A stretch of 64,000 nucleotides of DNA, from NCBI RefSeq assembly GCF_000974485.1, contig NZ_BBOM01000004.1, positions 310,001-374,000 on the forward strand. Reading direction: 5' to 3'. This document shows, piece by piece, positions 1 through 12,759 of the stretch. A program made the translations under genes and the position numbers. Origin of the DNA: Streptomyces sp. NBRC 109706. GTDB taxonomy: Bacteria; Actinomycetota; Actinomycetes; Streptomycetales; Streptomycetaceae. The notes under the pieces are model-generated. The model had not been told where the DNA came from, ran no database searches, and saw nothing but the letters and a program-made list of their open reading frames with translations. Each line of letters begins with the position of its first letter. The first letter of the stretch is position 1.

Positions 1-996
1 CTGGATGCGGCGCTGCATCTGCATGAACTCACCGCCGGCATGGAGCTGTCGGCGTTTGTGCTGTTCTCCTCCGTCGCCGCGTTGATTGGTAGTCCGGGTC
101 AGGGGAACTATGCGGCGGCCAATGCGTTCCTGGACGCCCTGGCCGCGCGGCGTCGTGCGGAGGGTCTGCCGGCGACCTCGTTGGCCTGGGGGTTGTGGGC
201 GGAAGAGCGGAGCATGGCGGGCAGCCTCGACGAGGGTGCCGTCGCGCGCTGGGCCCGGATGGGCATCAGCCCGCTCTCCAACGAGCTTGGCCTGCGTCTC
301 TTCGACCAGGCATGCCTCACGGACGAGGCGATGGCCGTCCCGGTGCTGCTGGATCACGCCTCGCTGCGAGCCCAGGCGCGGTCCGGGATGCTGGCTCCGC
401 TGCTGCAGGGGCTGGTGCGGGTGCCGACCCGTCGCACGGAGTCGGGCGGTGGCTCGTCGCTGGCGCAGCGGGTGGCCGGTGCGTCGCGGGAGGACGGCGA
501 GCGGATCGCGCTGGAGCTGGTGCAGGCGCAGGTCGCCGCGGTCCTCGGCCACGCTTCGGCGGCCGTGATCGATCCCGAGCGGGACTTCAAGGCGCTCGGC
601 TTTGACTCCCTGGCCGCGGTCGAACTCCGTAACCGGCTGATTCAGGCCACCGGAGTGCGGCTACCCACCACGCTGATCTTCGACCACCCGACGCCCGCCT
701 CCGTCACCCGCTTTCTGCTCGGCGAGATCGGCGACGTGGGCGGCCCGTCGTCCTCCTCGCCCTTCGAGGACGAGCTGCAGAAGATCGAGGCTCTGCTCAC
801 CGCGGTCGCGAACGACGAGGCACAACTCGCCGCGTTCGAACCCCGGTTGCGCTCCCTCAACAACCGGCTGCTGACCGTGCTCGGCGCGGCCCACGGCCAG
901 TACGTCGGTCGGGACGACGAGCCTGACGAGGACCTTGACGAGGTCTCCGACGAAGACATGTTCGACCTGATCGACAAGGAGCTTGGAACGGCATGA
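1..996 (+). CDS. Modular type I PKS, C-terminal end only (KR-ACP-docking)
   Basis: Reading is open from base 1, so the 5' part lies outside the window. What remains is the end of a ketoreductase: the FSS serine and the [15 protein letters not shown] segment with the catalytic Tyr and Asn, at about 50-150. An acyl carrier protein follows, with GFDSL and the phosphopantetheine Ser codon at 607-609. An acidic, helical C-terminal docking segment (about 740-990) ends in a [17 protein letters not shown] tail. The KR keeps its catalytic residues, so this module should give at least a beta-hydroxyl; whether it also has DH or ER cannot be seen. The stop codon overlaps an ATG (ATGA at 993-996). The better start of the next PKS is 1029. 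The protein should hand its chain to that PKS through the docking helices. Confidence 0.95.
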   Translation: MDAALHLHELTAGMELSAFVLFSSVAALIGSPGQGNYAAANAFLDALAARRRAEGLPATSLAWGLWAEERSMAGSLDEGAVARWARMGISPLSNELGLRLFDQACLTDEAMAVPVLLDHASLRAQARSGMLAPLLQGLVRVPTRRTESGGGSSLAQRVAGASREDGERIALELVQAQVAAVLGHASAAVIDPERDFKALGFDSLAAVELRNRLIQATGVRLPTTLIFDHPTPASVTRFLLGEIGDVGGPSSSSPFEDELQKIEALLTAVANDEAQLAAFEPRLRSLNNRLLTVLGAAHGQYVGRDDEPDEDLDEVSDEDMFDLIDKELGTA

Positions 997-1028
997 GTCA
1001 GGGCACGGACAATTCGCGGGGAGCCTCG

Positions 1029-4000
1029 ATGGCGGACGAGCAGAAGCTCCGGACCTATCTGCGGAAGGTGACCGGGGAGCTTCGTACCGCGAACCGGCGG
1101 GTGCGCGAGCTGGAGCAACGCGACCTGGAGCCGCTGGCGATCGTGGGGATGAGCTGCCGATACCCCGGCGGCGTCTCCTCGCCGCAGGAGCTGTGGGAGC
1201 TGGTCGCCAACCGTCGGGACGCGGTATCCGAGCTGCCCGACGACCGTGGCTGGGATGTGGCGAGCCTCTACGATCCGGACCCGGACCAGACCGGGACTGT
1301 CTATGCCAGCGGCGGCGGATTCGTCGAGGGCGTGGGCGACTTCGACGCGGAGTTCTTCGGCATACCGCCGCGTGAGGCGCTGGCGATGGACCCCCAGCAG
1401 CGGCTGATGCTGGAGGCCGCCTGGGAGGCCCTGGAGGACGCCGGCATCGACCCGGCTTCCCTGCGCGGCTCCGACACCGGCGTCTTCACCGGCGCCCTCA
1501 CCTCCGACTACGGCGGCACCATGCCGTCCGAGCTGGAGGGCTTCCGGCTCACCGGCACCACCACCAGCGTCATCTCCGGCCGCGTCGCCTACACCCTCGG
1601 CCTGGAGGGGCCGGCCGTCACCGTGGACACGGCGTGCTCCTCCTCCCTGGTGGCAATCCATGTGGCGTCCCGGGCCCTGCGCAGCGGTGAGTGCTCGCTC
1701 GCCCTGGTGGGCGGCGTGACGGTGATGGCCGGCCCGTTCCTGCTGACGGAGTTCAGCCGGCAACGTGGCTTGGCCGCCGACGGCCGCTGCAAGTCCTATG
1801 CGGCCGGCGCCGATGGGACGGGCTTCTCGGACGGCCTCGGCCTGCTCGTCCTGGAGCGGTTGTCCGACGCGCGCCGCAAGGGCCACCGGGTGCTGGCCGT
1901 GGTGCGCGGCAGCGCGGTCAACCAGGACGGTGCGTCGAACGGGTTGACCGCGCCGAACGGTCCCTCGCAGGAACGGGTGATCCGCACGGCATTGGCCAAC
2001 GCCGGGTTGAGCCCCGCCGATGTCGATGTGGTGGAAGGCCATGGCACGGGCACCCGGCTCGGCGATCCGATCGAGGCCCGAGCCCTACTGGCCACCTATG
2101 GCCGGGAACGGTCGGAGTCGGGGCCGTTGCGGCTTGGGTCGATCAAGTCGAATATCGGGCACACCTCTGCGGCGGCGGGCGTGGCCGGCGTCATCAAGAT
2201 GGTCATGGCCATGCGCCATGACCGCCTCCCGGCCACCCTCCATGTGGATGCTCCCTCCCCGCATGTCGACTGGGACGCCGGCCAGATCCAGCTGCTGACC
2301 GAAGAGGAGAAGTGGACCGCCGGCACCCGCCCTCGGCGCGCCGCAGTCTCGTCGTTCGGCATCAGCGGGACCAACGCCCATCTGATCCTTGAGGAGGCGC
2401 CGGCGGTTGAGGCGCCGGAGGAGCAGGAACAGGCCGCTCCCGTTCCGGTGCGTGGTGTGGGGGTGGTGCCGGTGGTGGTGTCGGGTCGTGGGGTTGCTGG
2501 TTTGCGGGGTCAGGCGGGGCGGTTGGGGTCGTATTTGTTGGCGGCTGAGGGTGCGGGGTTGGTGGATGTGGGTTGGTCGTTGGTGTCGTCGCGGGCGGGG
2601 TTGGAGCGGCGGGCGGTGGTGGTGGCTGCTGATCGTGGTGGGTTGTTGAGTGGTTTGGCGGCGTTGGGGGAGGGGCGTCCGGCGGCGGGTGTGTTCGAGG
2701 GTGCGGTGGTTGCGGGTAGGACGGGATTCCTGTTTACGGGGCAGGGTGCTCAACGTGCGGGGATGGGTGTGGGGTTGGCGGCCGAGTATCCGGTGTTTTC
2801 CGAGGCGTTGGGGGAGGTGTGTGCGGAGCTTGATCCTCTTCTTGGTCGTTCGCTGCGGGGGTTGTTGGGCGAGGAGAGTGGGGTGTTGGACGGGACGGAG
2901 TTCACTCAGGCTGCGTTGTTCGCGGTTGAGGTGGCGTTGTTCCGTCTGGTGGAGTCGTTGGGGTTGCGGGCCGATGTGGTGATGGGGCATTCGGTGGGCG
3001 AGATTGTCTCCGCCCATGTGGCGGGGGTGTTGTCGTTGCCGGATGCCTGTCGGCTCGTTGCTGCCCGTGGCCGGTTGATGGGTGGGTTGCCTGCTGGTGG
3101 TGGGATGGTGTCGGTCCGGGCGACGGAGGCTGATGTCACCGAGGCGCTTGCTGACCGTTCGGGGGTGTCGATCGCTGCGGTCAATGGCCCCACCTCCGTG
3201 GTTGTCTCCGGTGAACTGCCCGTTCTCGACCGTCTGGTTGAGGAGTGGGAGGGCCGGGGTTGGAAGGTGACGCGGCTGCGGGTCAGCCATGCGTTCCATT
3301 CCCCCCTGATGGAGCCGATGCTGGAGGACTTCCGGGCCGTCGTTTCCGGTCTGACGTTCACGGCTCCTCGGATTCCGGTGGTTTCCAATGTGACCGGTCG
3401 AATAGCCACCGACGAGCTGACCGATCCCGAGTACTGGGTGAGGCATGTCCGCGAGGCGGTCCGGTTCGCCGACGGTGTGCGGGCCTTGCACGAGTACGGC
3501 GTCACCCGTTTCCTGGAGCTGGGCCCGGACAGCGTGTTGTCGACCATGGCCCGCCACTGTCTGGAGGAGCAGGCCGAGGACGGAAGCGTGGCGTTCGCCT
3601 CCACGTTGCGCGCCAAGCACCCCGAGGTGGAGACCTTTGCCGGCTTCCTGGGCCAGGCCCATATCGCCGGTGCGAGCGTCGACTGGACCGCGTTCTACGC
3701 CGGGACCGGCGCCGAACGCGTCGACCTACCGACCTATGCCTTCCAGCGCCAGCGCTACTGGGTGCCCTCGGGTGCCGGCGCCGGGGAGGCGGCTGCCGCT
3801 GGACTGGCGCGTTTCGGCCATCCGATGCTCGGGGCAGCGGTGCAGATCGGCGATCGGGACGAGTGGCTGTTCACCGGAAGTCTGTCCACCGACCGGCAGC
3901 CCTGGCTCGGCGACCATGTGATCCTCGGAAACATCGTGGTCCCCGGCACCGCGCTGGTGGAACTGGCGCTGACGGCTGGGCGCCAGGCGGGCAGCCCGGT

Positions 4001-7000
4001 TGTCGACGAACTGGTGCTTGAGGCGCCGCTGGTCCTCCCGGAACGAGCCTCCGCCCAGGTGCAGGTGTCCGTTGGCGAGGCCGCCGAGGAGGACGGCCGC
4101 CGCGAGGTGGTGATCTTCTCTCGCTCCGTGTGTCATGCGCGTGGGTGGCTGGTCGCGGATGCGGGCGTGGCGGAGCCCTGGACCGTGGGCGGCGGGGCCT
4201 GGCCGCCGGCGGGTGCCGAGGCGGTGGGGGTCGAGTCGCTGTATGGGCGGCTGGCGGACCTGGGCTATGAGTACGGTCCCCTTTTCCAGGGTGTGGGCTC
4301 GGCCTGGCGGCTCGGCGACGAGGTGTTTACCGAGGTCGGGCTGCCGGACGGGGTAGGGGCCGCCGGCTTTGGGCTCCATCCGGCGCTGTTTGACGCGGCC
4401 CTGCACGGTGGGTTGTTGGAGAAGGAGGCCGGTTCGTCCGCCGAGCTGCCGTTCTCCTGGTCCGGGGTGCGCTTGAACGACGTGGGCGCCCCCACGCGGC
4501 TGCGGGTGCGCATAACCCCCGCCGGCGAGTCCGCTCTGCGCATCGAGATGGCCGACGAGCTGGGCCAGTCCGTGGCCACCGTCGACACCCTGGCGCTGCG
4601 CCCGGTGGACTCCGCGCAGATGCTGAGCGGTTCCGGGGCTGTTGAACGGGATTCGTTGTTCACGGTGGACTGGACGCCGGTGACCGTGCCGGCGTCGGAT
4701 GGCGCCGATGCGGGACGGGTGGCGCTGTTGGGTGATGCCTTGGCGTTGGACGAGGTGCTGGCGGCGGCCGATGGTGAGGTGCCGGAGGTGGTGGTGGCCG
4801 AGGTGGGGGCCGCCGTTGGGGATGATGTGGCGTCGGGTGCGCGGTCGGTGGCGGAGCGGGCGTTGTCGTTGGTGCAGGAATGGCTGGCGAGTGAGCGGTT
4901 CTCGGGTTCGCGTCTTGTGGTGGTGACGCGGGGTGGGGTCGCGGTCGGTGACGAGTTGGTGGATGTGGCGGTGGCTCCGGTGTGGGGTCTGGTGCGGAGT
5001 GCTCAGTCGGAGCATCCGGGCCGGTTCCTGCTGATGGACGTGGACAGGGACGGGGAAGGGGAGGCCGATTGGTCCGCTCTGGCGGCTTCGGACGAGCCGC
5101 AGTTGGCCCTTCGCGGCGGTGGGGTGTTGGTGCCTCGGCTGAGCCGGGCCGAGAAGCCGGCGGTATCGAGTGGTGTGCCCTGGCGGTTGGGGTCGACGGC
5201 GAAGGGGTCGCTGGAGAATCTGTCGATCATCGGCTCCGACGGCGGCCGTGCCTTGGGGACGGACGAGGTGCGGATTGGGGTGCGTGCGGCGGGGTTGAAT
5301 TTCCGGGATGTGTTGATTGCCCTGGGTCTTTATCCGGGGGAGGCGCCGTTGGGGAGTGAGGCGGCTGGTGTGGTGTTGGAGGTGGGGTCCGGGGTTGCTG
5401 ATGTGGCGGTGGGGGATCGGGTGTTTGGGCTGGTTCTGGATTCGTTTGGTTCGGTTGCGGTGGCTGATCGGCGGATGGTGGTGCGGATGCCGGATGGGTT
5501 TTCGTTTGTTGACGCGGCGGCGATTCCGGTGGTGTATTTGACGGCCTATTACGGGTTGGTTGATCTGGCGGGGTTGCGGCGGGGTGAGCGGTTGTTGGTG
5601 CATGCGGCTGCCGGTGGTGTGGGTATGGCGGCGGTGGGGTTGGCGCGGCACTTGGGTGCGGAGGTGTTCGCTACGGCGAGCAGGTCCAAGTGGGATGCGG
5701 TGCGGGGGTTGGGTGTTGCGGAGGGGCGGATCGCGTCGTCGCGTGATCTGTCGTTCAAGGAGGCACTCCTTGGCGCGACGGACGGCACCGGCGTCGATGT
5801 GGTGTTGAACGCGTTGGCCGGCGAGTTTGTGGACGCGTCGCTCGATCTGCTGCCGCGCGGCGGCCGGTTCATCGAAATGGGCAAGGCCGATCTGCGGGAT
5901 GCGGAGGCGATCGCCGAGGAACGGCCGGGGGTGGCCTACCGGTCGTATGACCTTTTCGAGGCGGGCCCCGAGCGCATTCAGGAAATGCTGCTGGAGATCG
6001 TGTCGCTCTTCGAGTCCGGGGAGTTGGCGCATTCCCCGGTCCGACGCTGGGATGTGCGGCGCGGCCGGGAGGCGTTCCGTTTCCTCCGTGAGGGGCTGAA
6101 CGTCGGAAAGGTGGTGCTGACCGTTCCCGTCCCGCTGGGTGAGGCCGGCGGCACGGTGTTGGTGACGGGTGGTACGGGTGGGTTGGGTGCGTTGTTCGCT
6201 CGTCATCTGGTGGTGGAGCACGGGGTGCGGGATCTGTTGTTGGTGTCCCGTCGTGGTCCTGCGGCTGAGGGTGCCGGGGAGTTGGTGGCGGAGTTGGAGG
6301 GGCTGGGCGCCGAGGTGCGGGTGGTGGCCTGCGATGTGTCGGATCGTGAGCAACTGGCCGCGTTGATCGGGTCGTTGGACGGCCGGTTGAGTGGTGTGGT
6401 GCATGCGGCGGGTGTGTTGGATGACGGTTTGGTGGAGTCGTTGACGCCGGAGCGGTTGGCTGGGGTGTTGCGGCCGAAGTTGGATGCGGCGGTGCATCTG
6501 CATGAGTTGACCGCTGGCATGGAGTTGTCGGCGTTTGTGTTGTTCTCCTCGGTGGCTGCGTTGGTGGGGAGTCCTGGGCAGGGGAACTATGCGGCGGCGA
6601 ACGCTTTCCTGGACGCCCTGGCCGCGCGGCGTCGTGCGGAGGGTCTGCCGGCGACCTCGTTGGCGTGGGGGTTGTGGGCGGAAGAGCGGAGCATGGCGGG
6701 CAGCCTCGACGAGGGTGCCATCGCGCGCTGGGCCCGGATGGGCATCAGCGCCCTCTCCAACGAGGAGGGGTTGGACCTCTTCGACAAGACCCAGCGGCTT
6801 GACGCGGCGCTCTTCGCCCCGGTCCGCCTGGATCTGGCGGCGCTTCGCGCTCAGGCGCGGTCCGGAGGTCTCTCCCCGCTGCTGCAGGGGCTGGTGCGGG
6901 TGCCGACCCGTCGCACCGGATCGGGCGCTGGTTCGTCGCTGGCGCAGCGGGTGGCCGGTGCGACGCGGGAGGACGGCGAGCGGATCGCGCTGGAGCTGGT

Positions 7001-10000
7001 GCAGGCGCAGGTCGCCGCGGTCCTCGGCCACGCTTCGGCGGCCGTGATCGATCCCGAGCGGGACTTCAAGGCGCTCGGCTTTGACTCCCTGGCCGCGGTC
7101 GAACTCCGCAACCGGCTGATTCAGGCCACCGGAGTGCGGCTACCCACCACGCTGATCTTCGACCACCCGACCCCGGCGGCGGTGGCTCGGCTGCTGATAT
7201 CCGAGGTGGCGGGCGCCGTGGAGAGCGCCCCGTCGGAGACTCGGAAGCGGCGGGCGGACACGGATGAGCCGTTGGCGATTGTGGGGATGAGTTGCCGCTA
7301 TCCGGGTGGCATCGCATCGCCCGAGGATTTGTGGGAGTTGGTGTCTTCCGGACGGGATGCCATTTCTGGTTTGCCGGAGGATCGCGGTTGGGATCTGGAG
7401 CGGCTTTATGACCCGGATCCGGAGCAGACCGGCACGGTGTATACGCGTGGCGGTGGCTTTGTCGAGAATGTCGCCGATTTCGATGCGGAGTTCTTTGGTA
7501 TTTCGCCGCGTGAGGCATTGGCGATGGATCCCCAGCAGCGGTTGATGTTGGAGGCGGCCTGGGAGGCATTCGAGGACGCGGGCATTGACCCTGCCTCTCT
7601 GCGTGGCTCCGACACCGGTGTCTTTACCGGCGCCGTGACCTCCGACTATGGGCCGACCATGCCGCCCGAGTTGGAGGGCTTCCGCCTTACCGGCACCACC
7701 ACCAGCGTGGTGTCCGGGCGGATCGCCTATAGCTTTGGGCTTGAGGGTCCGGCGATTTCGGTGGATACGGCGTGTTCGTCGTCGTTGGTGGCGTTGCATA
7801 TGGCTTCGCAGGCGCTGCGGAGTGGTGAGTGCTCGCTCGCCCTGGTGGGTGGGGTGACGGTGATGGCCGGGCCGTTCCTGTTGATGGAGTTCAGTCGGCA
7901 GCGTGGGTTGGCGGCGGATGGTCGGTGCAAGTCGTATGCGGCCGGCGCCGATGGGACGGGGTTCTCGGACGGCCTCGGTCTGCTGGTGTTGGAGCGGTTG
8001 TCGGATGCGCGGCGTAGGGGTCACCGGGTGTTGGGTGTGGTCCGGGGTAGTGCGGTCAATCAGGATGGTGCGTCGAATGGGTTGACGGCGCCGAACGGTC
8101 CTTCGCAGGAGCGGGTGATTCGTCGGGCGTTGGCGAACGCGGGGTTGAGTCCCGCTGATGTCGACGTGGTTGAGGGGCATGGGACGGGGACCCGGTTGGG
8201 TGATCCGATCGAGGCGCAGGCGCTACTCGCCACCTACGGTCGGGAGCGATCGGAGTCGGGGCCGTTGCGGTTGGGTTCGATCAAGTCGAATATCGGGCAC
8301 ACGTCTGCGGCGGCTGGTGTGGCCGGTGTCATCAAGATGGTGATGGCGATGCGGCATGGGTTGCTGCCGCGGACGTTGCATGTGGATGAGCCGTCCCCGC
8401 ATGTGGATTGGGAGGCTGGTCAGATCCAGCTGCTGACCGAAGCGGAGGAGTGGACCGCCGGCACGCGGCCCCGGCGCGCCGCCGTTTCGTCGTTTGGCAT
8501 CAGCGGGACCAATGCGCATCTGATTCTTGAGGAGGCGCCTGAGGTTCGCGAGGCTGCTCCGGTTTCGTCGCGTGATGTCGCGGTGGTGCCGGTGGTGGTG
8601 TCGGGTCGTGGGGATGTCGCGCTTCGGGGTCAGGCTGCGCGGTTGGGGTCGTATCTGTTGGCGGCCGAGGGTGCGCGGCTTGTGGATGTGGGCTTGTCGT
8701 TGGTGTCGTCCCGGGCGGGGTTGGAGCAGCGGGCCGTGGTGACGGCTGGCGACCGCGCCGAACTGCTGGCGGGTTTGGCGGCGTTGGCGGAGGGGCGTCC
8801 GGCGGCGGGTGTGTTCGAGGGCGCGGCGGTTGTGGGCAAGACGGCGTTCCTGTTCACGGGGCAGGGTGCTCAACGTCCGGGGATGGGTGTGGGGTTGGCG
8901 GCCGAGTATCCGGTGTTTGCCGAGGCGTTGGCCGAGGTGTGTGCGGAGCTTGATCCTCTTCTTGGCCGTTCGCTGCGCGAGCTGTTGGGCGAGGAGAGTG
9001 GGGTGTTGGACGGGACGGAGTTCACTCAGGCGGCGTTGTTCGCGGTTGAGGTGGCGTTGTTCCGTCTGGCGGAGTCGCTTGGGTTGCGGGCCGATGTGGT
9101 GATGGGGCATTCGGTCGGCGAGATCGTCTCTGCCCATGTGGCGGGGGTGTTGTCGTTGCCGGATGCCTGTCGGTTGGTGGCCGCCCGTGGCCGGTTGATG
9201 GGCGGGTTGCCTGCTGGTGGTGGGATGGTGTCGGTGCGGGCGACCGAGGCTGATGTCACCGAAGAGCTTGCCGGCCGTGCCGGGGTGTCGATCGCTGCGG
9301 TGAACGGCCCCACCTCCGTGGTCGTCTCGGGCGAACTGCCCGTTCTCGACACTTTGGTTGAGGGGTGGGAGGGCCGGGGTTGGAAGGTGACGCGGCTGCG
9401 GGTCAGCCATGCGTTCCATTCACCCCTGATGGAGCCGATGCTGGAGGACTTCCGGGCCGTCGTTAACGGTCTGACGTTCACGGCTCCCCGCATCCCCGTG
9501 GTCTCCAACGTGACCGGTGAGATTGCCACCGACGAGCTGACCGATCCCGAGTACTGGGTGCGGCATGTCCGCGAGGCGGTCCGGTTCGCCGATGGTGTCA
9601 ACGCGCTGAACGAGTACGGCGTTACCCGTTACCTCGAATTGGGCCCGGACACGGTCCTGGCGACCATGGCTCGCCACTGTCTGGAGGAGCAGGCCGAGGA
9701 CGGCACCGTGGTCTTCGCCTCCGCCCTCCGCGCCAAGCACCCGGAGACCGAGACCTTTGCCGGGTTCCTGGGCCAGGCCCATATCGCCGGCGCGAGTGTC
9801 GACTGGCAGGCGTTCTACCAAGGCACCGGCGCCGAGCGCGTCGATCTGCCGACCTATGCCTTCCAACGCCAGCGCTACTGGCTGACGTCAAGTGCCGGCG
9901 CTCATGACCCGGCCGCCGCCGGCCTGGGCCGGCTGGATCATCCGCTACTCGCGGCCGCCGTCCGGGTCGGGGAGCGGGACGAGTGGTTGTTCACCGGCCG

Positions 10001-12674
10001 CATTTCGCAGGATTCCGCGCCCTGGGTGCGGGACCACACCGTCCTCGACACGGTGCTGGTCCCGGGGGCGGCGCTGGTGGAGTTGGCCGTCGCCGCAGGC
10101 CGGCAGGTCGACAGTCCCGTGCTGGACGAACTGATCCTGGAGGCCCCGCTGGTGTTGCGGTCCGGCGCCGCCGCCGTGCCCCTGCAGGTGACGGTCGGCG
10201 AGGCCGAGGAGGCCGACGGGCGGCGTGAGTTGGCGATCTACTCCCATGCGGAGGCGGGTGGCGGTGAGACGACCTGCCATGCGCGAGGCTGGTTGGCCAC
10301 CGGGGCGGTCGAGCCGCCCGTTCCGTTCCCGGCCGAATGGCCGCCGGCCGGTGCCGAGTCGGCCTCCGCCGACACCCTCTATGCGCGGCTCGCGCGGGCG
10401 GGCTATGACTACGGGCCCTTCTTCCAGGGGGTGCGCGAGATCTGGCGGGACGACGAGCACGTCTACACCGAGGTGGCGCTGCCGGCCGAACAGGCCGACG
10501 AGAGCGCTGGGTTCGGGCTGCACCCGGCGCTGCTCGACGCCGCGCTGCATGGTGGCCTGGATTGGCTCGACCAGGGCGAGGGAACGTCCGCCGGTCTGCC
10601 GTTCTCCTGGTCCGGAGTGTGGATCGGACAGCAGAAGCCCGGCCGGCTTCGGGTGCGGATCGGCCCGGCGGGCGAGTCGGCGTTGCGCGTCGACATGGCC
10701 GACGAGCACGGTCAACCGGTCGCCGGCGTCGACACGTTGGTGGTGCGTTCGGTGGACTCGTCCCAGCTTGCGGACGCGGGCTCGTCGGGCGGCGATTCGC
10801 TGTTCCGGGTGGAGTGGAGCCCGATCCCGCCGGCCGCGCGGAACGGCGCGGAGCTGCCTCGGGCGGTGAGCCTGGGCACTCCGGTCGGCTCGACCGAGCA
10901 CTTCGCCGACTTCGGTGCGCTGGAGAAGGCGCTCGCCGATGGCTTGGCCGCCCCCGAGCTGGTGCTTGCCTCCGTGGAGTCCGTCGGCGGTGCCGGCGAG
11001 GCGGGTTCGGTGAACGGGGTGCGGTTGACGGTCGAGAGGGTGCTGGCGTTGGTGCAGGGGTGGTTGGCGAGTGCGGAGCTTGCTGGTTCGCGGTTGGTGG
11101 TGGTGACGCGGGGTGGGGTCGCGGTGGGGGACGAGGTGCCGGATGGGGCGTTGGCGTCGGCGTGGGGTCTGGTGCGTAGTGCGCAGTCGGAGCATCCCGG
11201 CCGGTTCCTGCTGCTGGATGTGGACGAGGGGAGTGATCTGACCGGTTGGGCGGGTCTGGCGGCCCTGGACGAACCGCAGTTGGCGGTGCGTGGTGGTCGG
11301 GTGTTGGCGCCTCGGTTGGTGCGGGCCGGTGGCTCCGGTGGGGGCCAAGTGCCGTCGTTTGGTGGGGTGTTGGGTGGTCCGGTGTTGGTGACGGGTGGTA
11401 CGGGTGGTCTGGGGGCGTTGTTCGCTCGGCATCTGGTGGTCGAACACGGGGTGCGGGATCTGTTGTTGGTGTCCCGGCGTGGTCCGGCGGCCGAGGGTGC
11501 GGACAAGTTGGTCACCGAGTTGGAGGGGTTGGGTGCCCGGGTGCGGCTCGCCGCCTGTGATGTGGCCGACCGCGCTCAACTCGCGCGGCTCATCGAATCG
11601 TTGGACGGTGGGCTGGGCGGAGTGGTCCATTCCGCGGGTGTGTTGGATGACGGTTTGGTGGAGTCGTTGACGCCGGAGCGGTTGGCTGGGGTGTTGCGGC
11701 CGAAGCTGGATGCGGCGGTGCATCTGCACGAACTGACCGCCGGTATGGAGTTGTCGGCGTTTGTGTTGTTCTCCTCCGTCGCGGCGTTGGTGGGCAGCCC
11801 TGGTCAGGGGAACTATGCGGCGGCGAACGCGTTCCTGGATGCTCTGGCGGTGCGGCGTCGTGCCGATGGTTTGCCTGCGACGTCGTTGGCTTGGGGTCTG
11901 TGGGGCGATGTGGGTGGAGTGGGCGGTATGGGTGGGGAGTTGGCGGCCGCTGATGTGGCGCGGTTGGAGCGGATGGGGGTGCGTCCGCTCTCCGCCGAGG
12001 TGGGCGTCGAGCTGTTCGACCGTGCGACGGCTTCGGGTGAGCCGTTGGTGGCCCCGGTGCGGTTGGACCTCGCCGCGCTGCGCGTCCAGGCCAGGTCGGG
12101 AACGTTGCCCCCGCTGCTCCGTGCCCTGGTCCGCGTCCCCAACCGCCGCACAGCCGAGGTGGAGGTGCCGCTCGCCGAGCGCCTTGCCGGGGTGCCGGAG
12201 GCCGAGCGGGAGCAGGCGGTGCTGCAGCTCGTCCAGGCGCAGGCCGCGGCGGCCCTCGGGCATGCCTCGCCGGGCAGCATCGCCCCGACACGCCAGTTCA
12301 CCGATCTGGGTTTCGACTCGCTCTCCGCCGTCGAGTTCAGGAACCGGCTGATCCGGGTCAGCGGCGTTCGGCTGCCCGCCACCCTTGTCTTCGACCATCC
12401 GACCTCGGAGGCGGTGGCCCGGCTGCTGTTGACGGAGGTCGGCGGCGATGTCGAACCGCCGTTTGAGCGTGGTTTCAAGCAACTTGAGGGGCTGCTCGCG
12501 GCCATGGGCGGCGACGAGAAGCAGCAGGCGGCGGCAAGGCTCCGCGGGCTGTTGGACACCCTCACCGACGACCGAAGGCGTGCCGGGAAACAGCACACCA
12601 GTGAACGCATCGAAGCGGCCACGACGGCGGACGAGATCCTCGATCTGATCGACGCCGAGTTCGGTGACGCATGA
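1029..12674 (+). CDS. Modular type I PKS, two extension modules
   Basis: A 3881-aa polyketide synthase. The start at 1029 is preferred over the ATG at 993. It has GGGGAG 6 nt upstream, and the protein then begins directly with the N-terminal docking coiled coil ([13 protein letters not shown]..). Domains by residue: KS 33-457, AT 567-861, DH 928-1198, ER 1385-1701, KR 1708-1878, ACP about 1983-2051; then KS 2080-2504, AT 2603-2904, DH 2970-3244, KR 3450-3626, ACP 3731-3801 and a C-terminal docking region. Both ATs carry GHSVGE and HAFH, the malonyl-CoA signature. Both KRs have the LDD motif of B-type reductases. Module 1 should give a saturated unit. Module 2 gives an alkene, or a hydroxyl if its variant DH is inactive. 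The gene is cotranscribed with its neighbours, with minimal gaps. Confidence 0.95.
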   Translation: MADEQKLRTYLRKVTGELRTANRRVRELEQRDLEPLAIVGMSCRYPGGVSSPQELWELVANRRDAVSELPDDRGWDVASLYDPDPDQTGTVYASGGGFVEGVGDFDAEFFGIPPREALAMDPQQRLMLEAAWEALEDAGIDPASLRGSDTGVFTGALTSDYGGTMPSELEGFRLTGTTTSVISGRVAYTLGLEGPAVTVDTACSSSLVAIHVASRALRSGECSLALVGGVTVMAGPFLLTEFSRQRGLAADGRCKSYAAGADGTGFSDGLGLLVLERLSDARRKGHRVLAVVRGSAVNQDGASNGLTAPNGPSQERVIRTALANAGLSPADVDVVEGHGTGTRLGDPIEARALLATYGRERSESGPLRLGSIKSNIGHTSAAAGVAGVIKMVMAMRHDRLPATLHVDAPSPHVDWDAGQIQLLTEEEKWTAGTRPRRAAVSSFGISGTNAHLILEEAPAVEAPEEQEQAAPVPVRGVGVVPVVVSGRGVAGLRGQAGRLGSYLLAAEGAGLVDVGWSLVSSRAGLERRAVVVAADRGGLLSGLAALGEGRPAAGVFEGAVVAGRTGFLFTGQGAQRAGMGVGLAAEYPVFSEALGEVCAELDPLLGRSLRGLLGEESGVLDGTEFTQAALFAVEVALFRLVESLGLRADVVMGHSVGEIVSAHVAGVLSLPDACRLVAARGRLMGGLPAGGGMVSVRATEADVTEALADRSGVSIAAVNGPTSVVVSGELPVLDRLVEEWEGRGWKVTRLRVSHAFHSPLMEPMLEDFRAVVSGLTFTAPRIPVVSNVTGRIATDELTDPEYWVRHVREAVRFADGVRALHEYGVTRFLELGPDSVLSTMARHCLEEQAEDGSVAFASTLRAKHPEVETFAGFLGQAHIAGASVDWTAFYAGTGAERVDLPTYAFQRQRYWVPSGAGAGEAAAAGLARFGHPMLGAAVQIGDRDEWLFTGSLSTDRQPWLGDHVILGNIVVPGTALVELALTAGRQAGSPVVDELVLEAPLVLPERASAQVQVSVGEAAEEDGRREVVIFSRSVCHARGWLVADAGVAEPWTVGGGAWPPAGAEAVGVESLYGRLADLGYEYGPLFQGVGSAWRLGDEVFTEVGLPDGVGAAGFGLHPALFDAALHGGLLEKEAGSSAELPFSWSGVRLNDVGAPTRLRVRITPAGESALRIEMADELGQSVATVDTLALRPVDSAQMLSGSGAVERDSLFTVDWTPVTVPASDGADAGRVALLGDALALDEVLAAADGEVPEVVVAEVGAAVGDDVASGARSVAERALSLVQEWLASERFSGSRLVVVTRGGVAVGDELVDVAVAPVWGLVRSAQSEHPGRFLLMDVDRDGEGEADWSALAASDEPQLALRGGGVLVPRLSRAEKPAVSSGVPWRLGSTAKGSLENLSIIGSDGGRALGTDEVRIGVRAAGLNFRDVLIALGLYPGEAPLGSEAAGVVLEVGSGVADVAVGDRVFGLVLDSFGSVAVADRRMVVRMPDGFSFVDAAAIPVVYLTAYYGLVDLAGLRRGERLLVHAAAGGVGMAAVGLARHLGAEVFATASRSKWDAVRGLGVAEGRIASSRDLSFKEALLGATDGTGVDVVLNALAGEFVDASLDLLPRGGRFIEMGKADLRDAEAIAEERPGVAYRSYDLFEAGPERIQEMLLEIVSLFESGELAHSPVRRWDVRRGREAFRFLREGLNVGKVVLTVPVPLGEAGGTVLVTGGTGGLGALFARHLVVEHGVRDLLLVSRRGPAAEGAGELVAELEGLGAEVRVVACDVSDREQLAALIGSLDGRLSGVVHAAGVLDDGLVESLTPERLAGVLRPKLDAAVHLHELTAGMELSAFVLFSSVAALVGSPGQGNYAAANAFLDALAARRRAEGLPATSLAWGLWAEERSMAGSLDEGAIARWARMGISALSNEEGLDLFDKTQRLDAALFAPVRLDLAALRAQARSGGLSPLLQGLVRVPTRRTGSGAGSSLAQRVAGATREDGERIALELVQAQVAAVLGHASAAVIDPERDFKALGFDSLAAVELRNRLIQATGVRLPTTLIFDHPTPAAVARLLISEVAGAVESAPSETRKRRADTDEPLAIVGMSCRYPGGIASPEDLWELVSSGRDAISGLPEDRGWDLERLYDPDPEQTGTVYTRGGGFVENVADFDAEFFGISPREALAMDPQQRLMLEAAWEAFEDAGIDPASLRGSDTGVFTGAVTSDYGPTMPPELEGFRLTGTTTSVVSGRIAYSFGLEGPAISVDTACSSSLVALHMASQALRSGECSLALVGGVTVMAGPFLLMEFSRQRGLAADGRCKSYAAGADGTGFSDGLGLLVLERLSDARRRGHRVLGVVRGSAVNQDGASNGLTAPNGPSQERVIRRALANAGLSPADVDVVEGHGTGTRLGDPIEAQALLATYGRERSESGPLRLGSIKSNIGHTSAAAGVAGVIKMVMAMRHGLLPRTLHVDEPSPHVDWEAGQIQLLTEAEEWTAGTRPRRAAVSSFGISGTNAHLILEEAPEVREAAPVSSRDVAVVPVVVSGRGDVALRGQAARLGSYLLAAEGARLVDVGLSLVSSRAGLEQRAVVTAGDRAELLAGLAALAEGRPAAGVFEGAAVVGKTAFLFTGQGAQRPGMGVGLAAEYPVFAEALAEVCAELDPLLGRSLRELLGEESGVLDGTEFTQAALFAVEVALFRLAESLGLRADVVMGHSVGEIVSAHVAGVLSLPDACRLVAARGRLMGGLPAGGGMVSVRATEADVTEELAGRAGVSIAAVNGPTSVVVSGELPVLDTLVEGWEGRGWKVTRLRVSHAFHSPLMEPMLEDFRAVVNGLTFTAPRIPVVSNVTGEIATDELTDPEYWVRHVREAVRFADGVNALNEYGVTRYLELGPDTVLATMARHCLEEQAEDGTVVFASALRAKHPETETFAGFLGQAHIAGASVDWQAFYQGTGAERVDLPTYAFQRQRYWLTSSAGAHDPAAAGLGRLDHPLLAAAVRVGERDEWLFTGRISQDSAPWVRDHTVLDTVLVPGAALVELAVAAGRQVDSPVLDELILEAPLVLRSGAAAVPLQVTVGEAEEADGRRELAIYSHAEAGGGETTCHARGWLATGAVEPPVPFPAEWPPAGAESASADTLYARLARAGYDYGPFFQGVREIWRDDEHVYTEVALPAEQADESAGFGLHPALLDAALHGGLDWLDQGEGTSAGLPFSWSGVWIGQQKPGRLRVRIGPAGESALRVDMADEHGQPVAGVDTLVVRSVDSSQLADAGSSGGDSLFRVEWSPIPPAARNGAELPRAVSLGTPVGSTEHFADFGALEKALADGLAAPELVLASVESVGGAGEAGSVNGVRLTVERVLALVQGWLASAELAGSRLVVVTRGGVAVGDEVPDGALASAWGLVRSAQSEHPGRFLLLDVDEGSDLTGWAGLAALDEPQLAVRGGRVLAPRLVRAGGSGGGQVPSFGGVLGGPVLVTGGTGGLGALFARHLVVEHGVRDLLLVSRRGPAAEGADKLVTELEGLGARVRLAACDVADRAQLARLIESLDGGLGGVVHSAGVLDDGLVESLTPERLAGVLRPKLDAAVHLHELTAGMELSAFVLFSSVAALVGSPGQGNYAAANAFLDALAVRRRADGLPATSLAWGLWGDVGGVGGMGGELAAADVARLERMGVRPLSAEVGVELFDRATASGEPLVAPVRLDLAALRVQARSGTLPPLLRALVRVPNRRTAEVEVPLAERLAGVPEAEREQAVLQLVQAQAAAALGHASPGSIAPTRQFTDLGFDSLSAVEFRNRLIRVSGVRLPATLVFDHPTSEAVARLLLTEVGGDVEPPFERGFKQLEGLLAAMGGDEKQQAAARLRGLLDTLTDDRRRAGKQHTSERIEAATTADEILDLIDAEFGDA
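1126..7180 (+). other. PKS module KS-AT(malonyl)-DH-ER-KR-ACP
   Basis: Full reductive module. KS active Cys codon at 1635-1637 (DTACSSS). AT GHSVGE near 2986 and HAFHS near 3290 indicate malonyl-CoA. DH has an intact HxxxGxxxxP ([10 protein letters not shown], about 3916-3945) and YGPLFQG. ER has the NADPH-binding AAGGVGMAA near 5600. KR has TGGTGGLG near 6160, LDD, and Tyr/Asn in [12 protein letters not shown] Ser codon at 7086-7088. Predicted outcome: a two-carbon unit whose beta position is fully reduced to CH2. Confidence 0.9.
7267..12430 (+). other. PKS module KS-AT(malonyl)-DH(variant)-KR-ACP
   Basis: KS Cys codon at 7773-7775. AT with GHSVGE (about 9100) and HAFHS (about 9410) is malonyl type. 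The DH motif reads [10 protein letters not shown] (about 10035-10065): the conserved Gly of HxxxGxxxxP is Asp. The second DH motif ([10 protein letters not shown]) is intact. There is no ER. KR is B-type (LDD) with its catalytic residues. ACP Ser codon at 12318-12320. Outcome is a trans alkene if the DH works, or a beta-hydroxyl if the Gly-to-Asp change inactivates it. The last module of the trimodular PKS has the same substitution. Confidence 0.85.
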
Positions 12675-12759
12675 CGGCACGACCAGCACGACCAGCACCA
12701 CCGGCACGCCCGGCACGACCAGGAAAAGCGCGAATTCGTACCCCGAGGGGACCCCAGCC